DNA of 42,661 bases from JBLHGU01 sp047615875 (lineage in GTDB: Bacteria; Pseudomonadota; Gammaproteobacteria; Arenicellales; CAJQKF01). Position 1 is the first letter of the stretch. Each line of letters opens with the position of its first letter. Position numbers and translations under genes: made by a program. The stretch is from contig JBLHGU010000025.1 of assembly GCA_047615875.1 (NCBI GenBank), positions 1-42,661 on the forward strand, given 5' to 3'. Positions 1 to 7,471 of the stretch are shown here, one piece after another. A model generated the notes under the pieces. It was not told the DNA's origin. It saw only the letters and a list, made by a program, of their open reading frames with translations, and ran no database searches.

Positions 1-159
1 GTGCAGAAAATCTGGCCCAACGATATCAAAGTGAATGCTTCATTTAGTGTGACTCAGCACCAAACGGGTGAAAGGATTAACTCAATGATTCAGCGCGCTG
101 ATAAAGTTTTATACAAAGCCAAGGAAGCCGGCAGAAATCAAAGTTTTAAAGAGAGTTAG
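1..159 (+). CDS. GGDEF (diguanylate cyclase) protein, C-terminal fragment
   Basis: Frame 1 is open from the window edge to a TAG at 157-159 and encodes about 52 residues. The segment contains MIQRADKVLYKAKEAGRN, which matches the conserved C-terminal end of GGDEF domains (usually RADxALYxAKxxGRN). The family makes cyclic di-GMP from two GTP. The catalytic GGDEF loop and any sensor domain lie upstream of the window, so activity cannot be judged. The next gene starts only 12 nt downstream on the same strand, so the two may be co-transcribed. The first codon here is internal, not a start. Confidence 0.85.
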   Translation: MQKIWPNDIKVNASFSVTQHQTGERINSMIQRADKVLYKAKEAGRNQSFKES

Positions 160-171
160 TGTCGCTTATCA

Positions 172-1308
172 ATGAAAGTTAAATCTATTGAAGCCTGGTT
201 GCTACTAACTCCAGACGACGGTCGCCCCCATTGGGTGAGTCATTTTATTGTTCCTCGAGCCAGTGAATTGCTGGTGCGAATTGGAACGGAAGATGGGCTC
301 TATGGTATCGGACTTGCTACTAGTTACACGCCGATTCAGGCGGTTGAACAAGCTATAGATGGGGGGATTCTTAATAACTTGCTGGGGCGAGAATTTCCTG
401 GCCCGGAACAGATCTATGAAGAACTGTTTAGTTTGACCTGGAAGCGCCGTTCTTTTGAGAATGGCTGGAGTCGGGAGGCGATTTTACGAATTTCTGCTGC
501 GGTAGACATAGCGCTTTGGGATTTGATGGGAAAGCAGGCAGGTATGCCGCTATTTCAAATATTTGGTGGTTATCGAAGTGAGGTCCCGGCCTATGCCACC
601 TGTGCCTATTACCGCGATGGTAAGGATATGAAAGAGCTCCGAGACGAAATGGAAATGTTAAAAAGGCAAGGGCATCGAGCCTATAAGGCAAAAATCGGTG
701 GAATAGACTTACTGGAGGATATTGAGCGTTTACGTGTTGTGCGCGAGGTGATCGGTTCAGATTCTGAATTGATGGTGGATGTTAACCGTGGCTGGGATCT
801 AGATACCGCGATCAAGGGAGCGAAATTGTTAGAACAATTTTCACCAACCTGGCTGGAAGAACCAGTTCATTGGGCAGATGACCACCGTGAGCTGACCCTG
901 CTTTCCCGGCATAGTAAAATTCCTTTGTCAGCCGGTGAGAGTGAATCGACACCGTATGCCTGCCGCAGTCTGGTTGAGCAAGGCGCAGTAAAGTTTCTTC
1001 AATTTGACTGCACCATGATGGGTGGCTTTACTCAAGGTAGAAAATTAACCGCATTATGTGAATTAAATCATGTTCGAGTGGCGCCACACCATGACTGCTT
1101 TATTCATGCCCATATAGTTGCATCCTCGCCTGCAGGATACATTGTGGAGTCTTTCACTGATCCTGAGCGGGATCCACTACAAGCCGAACTATTCATTAAC
1201 CCGCCTCGCATAGAGAATGGCACTCTGTACTTGAATAAACAACCGGGTTTGGGTTTAGAGCTATCTCCTGCTGCTCTGGAAAAGTTCGGCCGCAAAATAC
1301 TCTCATAA
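172..1308 (+). CDS. Enolase-superfamily (mandelate racemase/muconate lactonizing type) enzyme
   Basis: This 378-residue protein has the two-domain plan of the mandelate racemase/MLE group. An N-terminal capping domain (about 1-125) precedes a TIM barrel carrying the K-x-K motif (K172, K174), metal ligands D203 (VDVNRGW), E229 or E230 (LEEPV) and E256 (AGES), and a catalytic-type histidine at H306/H307 (APHHD). Family members abstract the alpha proton of a carboxylate and then dehydrate or racemise it, often on sugar acids. The substrate cannot be read from sequence. The ATG at 172 lies 12 nt after the GGDEF stop. No sugar-acid catabolic genes lie next to it, so it looks like an orphan enzyme. 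Confidence 0.85.
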   Translation: MKVKSIEAWLLLTPDDGRPHWVSHFIVPRASELLVRIGTEDGLYGIGLATSYTPIQAVEQAIDGGILNNLLGREFPGPEQIYEELFSLTWKRRSFENGWSREAILRISAAVDIALWDLMGKQAGMPLFQIFGGYRSEVPAYATCAYYRDGKDMKELRDEMEMLKRQGHRAYKAKIGGIDLLEDIERLRVVREVIGSDSELMVDVNRGWDLDTAIKGAKLLEQFSPTWLEEPVHWADDHRELTLLSRHSKIPLSAGESESTPYACRSLVEQGAVKFLQFDCTMMGGFTQGRKLTALCELNHVRVAPHHDCFIHAHIVASSPAGYIVESFTDPERDPLQAELFINPPRIENGTLYLNKQPGLGLELSPAALEKFGRKILS

Positions 1309-1448
1309 ACGAAGGCGGAAAAAGTAACAGATAAGTTACAAATATTGGTATTTCTCAGGGCTATACTGGTAAGCTATAAAGTTAGGCTAAGACAGTTTGT
1401 TTTGCCAAACAAAATCCAACCAAACCCCTCCACCGTTCGAGTTATGCC

Positions 1449-2015
1449 ATGCCAGATAGAAACGAATTAATTAAGAAGATATTTGCGATAACCGTTATCT
1501 CTACATTCGTCCTCGGCGGGTGTGCAATTAGTGCGAAAAAAGAGCCTCCACCAGAAGCGGTGGCGACACCTGCTCCAGTTATTCAGGATAGTGACGGTGA
1601 TGGCGTGCCTGATGGTGTAGATGAATGTCCCAATACTCGCGCTGGTGCTACTGTAGATGATCGTGGTTGCGAGATCCTCGGTACACTCGAAAATGCACAT
1701 TTTGAGTTTGATTCATCAGTTTTAACTGATAAAGCTAGGATGATCCTCGACAAAGTGGCTATGGTGATAAAAGGCGTCTCGGGGCGAAAGTTCGAAGTGG
1801 CTGGGCATACTGATTCCAAAGGTAGTGATGAATACAATTCTGGACTGGGCGAACGCCGTGCTGTTTCGGTCGTTGAATACATGACCAGTATGGGAGTTTC
1901 TCCTTCAAAACTTCAATTGCACAGCTATGGTGAATCTAAGCCTATTGCGAGCAACGACACTGAAGATGGTCGTGCAATGAATCGCAGAGTTGAGATTATA
2001 GAACAACCAATGTAG
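1449..2015 (+). CDS. OmpA/Pal-family outer-membrane lipoprotein with a calcium-binding type repeat
   Basis: The 188-residue product has a lipoprotein signal peptide with lipobox LGGC, giving C25 as the lipidated residue. A proline-rich spacer and a thrombospondin type 3-like acidic repeat (DSDGDGVPDGVDECP, about residues 47-61) follow, then an OmpA domain (about 80-186). The OmpA domain shows the peptidoglycan-binding signature GHTDSKGSDEYNSGLGERRA. Known relatives anchor the outer membrane to peptidoglycan non-covalently. The +1 residue after the cysteine is alanine, so there is no Asp retention signal and outer-membrane sorting is expected. It is transcribed alone, after a 140-bp gap downstream of the enolase-type gene. 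Confidence 0.88.
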   Translation: MPDRNELIKKIFAITVISTFVLGGCAISAKKEPPPEAVATPAPVIQDSDGDGVPDGVDECPNTRAGATVDDRGCEILGTLENAHFEFDSSVLTDKARMILDKVAMVIKGVSGRKFEVAGHTDSKGSDEYNSGLGERRAVSVVEYMTSMGVSPSKLQLHSYGESKPIASNDTEDGRAMNRRVEIIEQPM

Positions 2016-2057
2016 GAACTAGTTCGGGGCCTGAGTCAGCTCGGGTTCCGAATCTAA

Positions 2058-2208
2058 GGAAGCTCTGCTCAATTCATCCTGAATTGCCAGAGCAACGTAA
2101 ATGAAAAATGGCGATTTTCTTTTTACTTCTATTTTCAATTACTTACAGTGACTAAATATTTCGGTGCATTCCTGCACCGATTAAATCTCAGAATTAGTCA
2201 GAGTTTCC
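2058..2208. mobile_element. 151-bp MITE-like non-autonomous element, copy 1
   Basis: This stretch is flanked by CTAA on both sides (2054-2057 and 2209-2212), as expected of a 4-bp target duplication. Its ends are imperfect inverted repeats: GGAAGCTCTGCTCAAT at the left and the complement of ATTAGTCAGAGTTTCC at the right, 12 of 16 matching. A copy of exactly the same length lies at 38188-38338, and by hand alignment about 115 of 151 positions agree without gaps. Inside is a perfect hairpin, TCGGTGCA-TTCC-TGCACCGA (2161-2180), and an imperfect A/T-rich hairpin near 2098-2127. There is no ORF. A YTAR-type duplication suits mobilisation by an IS5-group transposase, but that is inference. Confidence 0.75.
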
Positions 2209-2242
2209 CTAAATTAGAACTATACCGGTCTGGCTATTGGAA

Positions 2243-2551
2243 CTAAGCCTCAGGAAGGCGTGTGCTGCCCTTTGGTTTTCTGAGTAGCCGATTTTTTAGC
2301 CGGGTAATTTTAAATCGATACTGGCGAAGATTATGCAGTACTGAGCGCCAATGTTTTTCGTGTTTTACTGTAATAATGCTAATCCAGTGGCCAGCATATT
2401 GTCTTAACCACAGATCAACTAAATCTCTCAATTTTGGTTTGCCTGCAATATTATGCAAACGCATCATTTTCCAAATCAACAATTGTTTGATTATGCGATG
2501 CATTTCCATGCTGCTTAGATCATAGCGCTGGTTAGTTACTCGATGTGGCAT
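2243..2551 (-). CDS. Small basic hypothetical protein coupled to the upstream HAD-type gene
   Basis: I do not recognise this 102-residue product. Its ATG (2549-2551) begins one base after the TGA of the upstream gene, so translational coupling is likely, and that spacing is the main argument that it is real. The protein is rich in Arg, Lys, His and Trp, with no signal peptide or membrane segment and no cysteine. It ends about 30 bp from the right edge of the MITE-like element. It could be a small accessory protein of the glycosyltransferase pair, or the remnant of a longer protein. If it is not coding, 2213-2552 is a gene-free gap. Confidence 0.5.
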   Translation of the reverse strand: MPHRVTNQRYDLSSMEMHRIIKQLLIWKMMRLHNIAGKPKLRDLVDLWLRQYAGHWISIITVKHEKHWRSVLHNLRQYRFKITRLKNRLLRKPKGSTRLPEA

Positions 2552-2552
2552 A

Positions 2553-4607
2553 TCAGTTTCTCAGCATGCGCAAGGCATGACGGCAATAATAATAAAATCG
2601 AATAAATGGGTTCCATTTAAACTGGCGAGATGAAGAATCCCATAGATTGCGTGTTTCCTTCAGAATAGCTTTGGGCACGACATGACTTCCCGCAAAATCA
2701 TCTTGATGAGACTCATGACGCAACCTGGCAATTTCTGTACTAGTGGGGAACGCAATTCGGCTGGTCAATAGCATGTGTAACCAGGGCCGCAGTTGTTGAG
2801 ACTGATAACCACTGATGGCCATTGCCGCTGCGAAACGTGGAGCGGCATCAAAAATCCCCTGTCGTAGTGGTTGAAATTGTTTACTTTGTTCCGCTTCCTG
2901 TAATGCCACCTCATCATTTACGTCACGAAATACCGGCTCAACTTCCATATACTTGCGCTCGTAGCCAATTACACTGGGATGAGGTGCGCGACAACTTTCC
3001 TCAAATATATCCTTTATTGTGGTGATCAAACTCTCAGAAAAATTAAATCGACCCTGATCAAACAACATACCGTGAACTCGAGATTCATGATTATCCCGAT
3101 AAGGCATGACCCGAGTAGCGCCGAGCAGCAATCCATGTACGCGTGGTTTGTGCAGACGATGACTTATGGCATCAACCAGATAATGCTGAATGGTGCCAAG
3201 CCAGCCAATGTCAATTAACCCAACATCAGGGTGATCGAAAAACCCTTCCTGATTTAGATAACTCTCAAGCTTGAGTTGTGCTGGTCGTGCCTGACGTTTC
3301 ACCTCATCCTGAAAGTATGCGTCACCCAGAAGTTCGCTAAATTTTCGGCGCGATGCAGGTGTCGTATCCCCATGGGAAGGATTAATTAATTCACTGGCAC
3401 TTAAATCATGCCGTTCAAGATGCTCCATTAGTGGCTCAAAATCCAGACTAAAAACCCGGCATATATCTCGGAAATCGCGGCTTGACGCTGGCAATAAGGC
3501 CGTTTTCGCACTGAGATGGCTTAGTCCATTACGCGCACAGGATGCCTTTGCCAGAGCAATGCGACTTACATATAAATAACTCGATTCGGGGTAATTCCCT
3601 TCTGGTGCAATAAACGGCATCATGCTGTCCCAGACCTTCTGGATTGTCCAACCTTCTCTCGAACAGAAAAATATCCGATTTATGTGATTTTTGCGGCAGT
3701 GCTCAAGAATTGAGAGGCAGTAGTATCCTAGAACAAAGCCGAGGAAATTATATCCATCCAGGTAGAGTTCTGGCACTTGTTCGTTTTCGTCTTCCAGCGG
3801 CATCATTAACTGCTGGATATACCGTCCACGCAAAAGGGCGTTGTGGCGAGTTTTGTTATACAACCCTTTAACAACGCTGTGCCGGTGTTTTTCCTGTAAG
3901 TCTTTTAGAATATAGCTGCGCAAGCCGAATTCTGAGGGTCTGCTCCCATCAGAAATCAGATTGTCGCCCACATGGATCCAGCGTTCTGGATCAATGCCGT
4001 ATCGTTCCTTAATCAGTGGCCAGGTTGCACCGGATGCTTTGGCATGAAAATTGTCTGCAGAAGAAATGATACCTTCAACATAATTTGTAAGGCCATTGTC
4101 ATCTACTAATAATTGCAAATAGTTAGATGTCAGGTAAATATCAGAAATCAACAGAACTCGTTTTTGTTGCTGCTTCAGAGATTCTAGCCAGGCGGCTAGT
4201 TCCTGCCTGACCACAATTACCGAGGACTCCATGCGCATTTCCAATGCGGCTACCTCCTCGAAAAAGTCTTCTGGAACGCGTTCTTCGAAAATTTCCTTCA
4301 GACAAGCCTGCATGAAATCATCATAACGTGCCTCGTGATCAGGAAATGTTTTGCCATTGCGGTCTCGCTGTTCCTGTTCCAGTTGATTGCGGATATCAAG
4401 GCATTGTGCAGTATCAATTTGAATGCCCTGTTGGCGCGCAACATCGGCAATAAATTTTGCTACTGGCCATTTTATCTGATCTGGATTGTGCACTCGACGG
4501 ATAAAAAGTGTGTCAAAAATATCCATTGACACGCAGTCAACATTTTCCAATTGACTGTTGGCGGTGGAAACTAAATCGGCTACGCTATAATGGGTTTCAA
4601 TACTCAC
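2553..4607 (-). CDS. HAD-superfamily protein of the glycosyltransferase-associated type
   Basis: The 684-residue product starts with a HAD phosphatase-like fold. The nucleophile loop is D29-I-F-D32-T-L, motif II is S155-D156, K190 is a candidate motif III lysine, and the acidic motif IV is G214-D215-N216 with a following D220. Residues after about 270 form a second large region resembling proteins found beside or fused to glycosyltransferases in polysaccharide loci (predicted HAD hydrolase group, COG5610-like). The start overlaps the stop of the GT2 gene by 4 nt, so the two are one translational unit. The likely role is modification of a surface glycan or its phosphorylated precursor. The substrate is unknown. 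Confidence 0.75.
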   Translation of the reverse strand: MSIETHYSVADLVSTANSQLENVDCVSMDIFDTLFIRRVHNPDQIKWPVAKFIADVARQQGIQIDTAQCLDIRNQLEQEQRDRNGKTFPDHEARYDDFMQACLKEIFEERVPEDFFEEVAALEMRMESSVIVVRQELAAWLESLKQQQKRVLLISDIYLTSNYLQLLVDDNGLTNYVEGIISSADNFHAKASGATWPLIKERYGIDPERWIHVGDNLISDGSRPSEFGLRSYILKDLQEKHRHSVVKGLYNKTRHNALLRGRYIQQLMMPLEDENEQVPELYLDGYNFLGFVLGYYCLSILEHCRKNHINRIFFCSREGWTIQKVWDSMMPFIAPEGNYPESSYLYVSRIALAKASCARNGLSHLSAKTALLPASSRDFRDICRVFSLDFEPLMEHLERHDLSASELINPSHGDTTPASRRKFSELLGDAYFQDEVKRQARPAQLKLESYLNQEGFFDHPDVGLIDIGWLGTIQHYLVDAISHRLHKPRVHGLLLGATRVMPYRDNHESRVHGMLFDQGRFNFSESLITTIKDIFEESCRAPHPSVIGYERKYMEVEPVFRDVNDEVALQEAEQSKQFQPLRQGIFDAAPRFAAAMAISGYQSQQLRPWLHMLLTSRIAFPTSTEIARLRHESHQDDFAGSHVVPKAILKETRNLWDSSSRQFKWNPFIRFYYYCRHALRMLRN

Positions 4608-5509
4608 TGTAGTGCTCGTTTGATGCGATTTTGCAGTCGATGGATGAAGCTTTTTGGGACCACTGGATGGGGTGATTGCTGCTGTTTTCTGAGTTGGCTA
4701 CGCACGTCAATAAGTTCATGTTCCAATGCCACTAGTCGATCTACTGCGGTGTTCGCTCGCACCCTGTGTTGCTCTGGAATTAGTTCCATTAAATAATTCC
4801 GTATTACCCATTTATCTTGTTCACGACCGGTAATTGCCGCTTCGCTTAACGTGTTGGAAGAATGTATTCGGTAGAAGAGCAGGCATTCATCTTGGAGGTA
4901 AACACTGCGATGCTCTGCCGCAATTAGTAGGCGAAAGACAAAATCATAGTCATGCAGGTACCTAAGTGAGGAGAAATTACCCGTTCGACACTGTAGCTCC
5001 CGGGTCATAAATATATTGCTGGTAGTCACCATGAAATTTCCATGCAGGAATCCCCGGTAAAGATCCATCTCCTCAAAATAGTAATTTCTATTGTTCTGGT
5101 GCCATGCTTGCCAGGGGTGATTGTCGATAGATTCACCACTATCATTTATAGGGGTTACATCGGTAAAGATAAATTCAACACCTTGCGACTGATGTAGTTC
5201 AACGCATTTCTGGATACGGTCCGAATGATAAACATCGTCCGAGTTTATTATGGCTATATATTCTCCCGCAGCTAGCCCCATACCACGGTTCAACGCGTTG
5301 TATGCATCCTGATTGTCCTGCAGATGATAGCGAATTCTGGGGTCATCGAACTCTTTAATTACAGATTCCGTTGTGTCTGTTGATCCATCGTTGATTATGA
5401 TTAATTCCAGATCTGAATAGCTCTGTTCCAGTACGCTAGCTATGGCACTGCCCACAAATTTCTCATGGTTGTAGGCCGGCATTACGACAGAAACAGAGGG
5501 CGTGCTCAT
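4604..5509 (-). CDS. Family 2 glycosyltransferase
   Basis: The 301-residue protein has a GT-A fold of the GT2 type. It opens with SVVMPAYNHEKFVGSAI, then NDGSTD at 40-45 and the metal/nucleotide-sugar binding NSDD at 89-92. HDYDFVFRL further on resembles the family's catalytic acidic region. There is no membrane segment, so it should act at the cytoplasmic face, moving a sugar from a nucleotide donor. The C-terminal 40 residues are basic and glutamine-rich. It is the first gene of a minus-strand unit with the HAD-type gene. The ATG is preceded by only a weak ribosome-binding sequence. Donor and acceptor are unknown. Confidence 0.88.
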   Translation of the reverse strand: MSTPSVSVVMPAYNHEKFVGSAIASVLEQSYSDLELIIINDGSTDTTESVIKEFDDPRIRYHLQDNQDAYNALNRGMGLAAGEYIAIINSDDVYHSDRIQKCVELHQSQGVEFIFTDVTPINDSGESIDNHPWQAWHQNNRNYYFEEMDLYRGFLHGNFMVTTSNIFMTRELQCRTGNFSSLRYLHDYDFVFRLLIAAEHRSVYLQDECLLFYRIHSSNTLSEAAITGREQDKWVIRNYLMELIPEQHRVRANTAVDRLVALEHELIDVRSQLRKQQQSPHPVVPKSFIHRLQNRIKRALQ

Positions 5510-5767
5510 ATAGTTAGGATCAATAGGTTAGAATTTGCTTGCAATAACAGATGCAATCCAATGACATTTAAGGTAATTATCAGAACTGTCGATTTTACAC
5601 AATTGCGTGTATAAAGATGCGTTGCATTGATGGATTAAGCAGAGATTTAGGTAATAAAGTGCTACTTTGGTCGCCAATTAAGCAAACTAATCATCCCACT
5701 ATACAGTCTTCGAGGCCGCCCAGGCCTGTCCACTTTACTCATTGCTTGCATGCCTCCAATTGGCCCT
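5510..5767. other. Intergenic region between the GT2 gene and the broken membrane gene
   Basis: This stretch of about 260 bp separates divergently oriented genes and should hold the promoter of the minus-strand GT2/HAD unit. I see no convincing -10/-35 pair and no RNA gene. A 67-codon open frame at 5617-5820 lacks a ribosome-binding site, runs into the next gene in another frame and is not supported. Confidence 0.4.
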
Positions 5768-7294
5768 ATGAGTGCTTGTTTAAATCGAAAATTCGGACTT
5801 TACCTGACTGTTACTGTTAGTAGCGTCGTTCTATCGATGTGGATGATCTACATCGACGAGGTGATTAATAGCGACGGTGTTCATTACATTCTGACTGCAG
5901 AATATCTTTCTGAAGGTATGTGGACTGAGGCATTGCAGACCTTCAAGTGGCCAGCTTACTCCTTTCTGATTTATCTGGTCCAACTGCTTCCGTTCACAGA
6001 CTTCGAATCTGCCGCTCATATTGTTACAACCGTTGGATTTACATTCTCAGTGGCACGGTTTCTGTTAGTAGTAAACGCACTTGGAGCGAACCCGTGCACG
6101 ACGTGGCTTGCAGCTCTGGTGATTTTGAGCTTTCCAGGTATCAAGAAATTCAGAGCCTTTCTGGTCCGGGATCCCGTATTTCTCGCATGTATTTGGGTAC
6201 TATCTGGTTTTTGGTTCGCTATACGAAAAGCAAAAACATCACACCACTAGTGTGATCAGCGTTGATTGTTGGATTAGCCGTCCTGTTTCGGGTCGAAGCG
6301 CTGGTTCTAGTATGTATATACCTGTTACTAATAATTGGCCGCATTAATTCCACCGGCTGGCGTTTATTCCTTTTATTGCCTATGTGGTGATTGGAATAAA
6401 ATTTCTTAGCATGTTTTATGGTTGGTGGATGTACCGGCCAGAAGGGCATCTGGATCCATGGACGCTGGTTCATCAACCTACGGAATTGATGGAAAGAACC
6501 TGGAAACAATTCAGTGAGTCTTTGTCGACAAGATTTTTCGAGTTGCAACAAGATCACACAGGTTTGTTCGCAACGTTAGGCGCCAGCCTGACAATATTGA
6601 CCCAGATAATCACTATAGTTGTGTCGGAGTCAGTTCGAATGCTTACAATTCCTGTTGCATTGCTTCTGCTTTGGGCAGTCTTTAAGCCTTCGCTATTGGA
6701 TGATATCCCTTCTTCAGCTCGCCGAAAACTGGCAATTCTGTTGATAACGTACACGATTATTTTGCTGGTTTTGTTGCTTCCAGATTTTTCCTGGCTCCAC
6801 GGCATCCGCTTTCGTTATGCATTACACTGCTTTTGATTGCCCCTTTTATACTGAACTCCCATATCAATAAACTTTCGCCGAGCTGGAACAAATTGCGGCG
6901 AAACTCTCTGTATGGGTTTCCTGGTCTATTGTTTGTAATAAATAGTGTGGAAGGCCTCGATCGGTTTTCCAGTAAATATTTCATCATAGATGCCGGTAAC
7001 TGGTTTCAAATCAGCACTCCGGTGAGCGGGCGGTTGATAACCAATAGCACTCAATTTACATACTATTCAGGACGCTATCAGGAAGCAGGAATATCGTTAC
7101 CAGATGCTAATGAGTTCGCTAGTTTTATTAGTAATGGGCAGTGGTGCTATAAGGGTTGCATCGTTGCCCAGTTACCTCGTAAAGATCAAAACTTGGCTAC
7201 CTTATTGCAGTCCAGTCTCAAGCGGGAGCCCGTTCGAGAGTTTTTCAACCAGAAATGTAACCGGATGTTAATTTATTACACAGCAGATGATTGA
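5768..7294 (+). pseudogene. Polytopic membrane protein, GT-C (PMT/GT39-like) glycosyltransferase remnant with several frameshifts
   Basis: One membrane-protein sequence can be followed through three frames. Frame 2 runs 5768-6250 (INSDGVHYILTAEYL near the start, later VRDPVFL). Frame 1 runs 6256-6390 (LIVGLAVLFRVEALVLVC). Frame 0 runs 6348-6836 (AYVVIGIKFLSMFYGWW, then RYALHCF). Frame 2 then resumes to 7294. An early DG motif, a loop with RDP and a late RYALP segment resemble undecaprenyl- or dolichyl-phosphate-sugar dependent glycosyltransferases. The second and third junctions are each repaired by adding one base (near 6367 and 6825; the latter restores RYALPLLLIAPF). The first needs more than one change, because the open stretches do not overlap. 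I therefore favour a real pseudogene over a single sequencing slip. Confidence 0.7.
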
Positions 7295-7471
7295 AGTTAT
7301 TTTTGCAAGTATTTGATGCTCAAAATGAAAACTGATTCGATTTATTGGCAATAGCCTTTTGAGAGGCGGGAAATTCAAGTAAACTAGGCACAGATTTGCT
7401 TGTCGCCAGGAATTTTCGGCAAGTTGATTGTGTCAAATTGTAAATTACAAAGGCTATTCAAAGGTTTTGGT

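Noticed and set aside
2262..2525. An 87-codon plus-strand frame after the lipoprotein gene
   Set aside because: It overlaps the minus-strand ORF, which is better supported by its coupling to the upstream HAD-type gene.
5617..5820. A 67-codon open frame ahead of the broken membrane gene
   Set aside because: It has no ribosome-binding site, its product looks random, and it overlaps the real frame from 5768.
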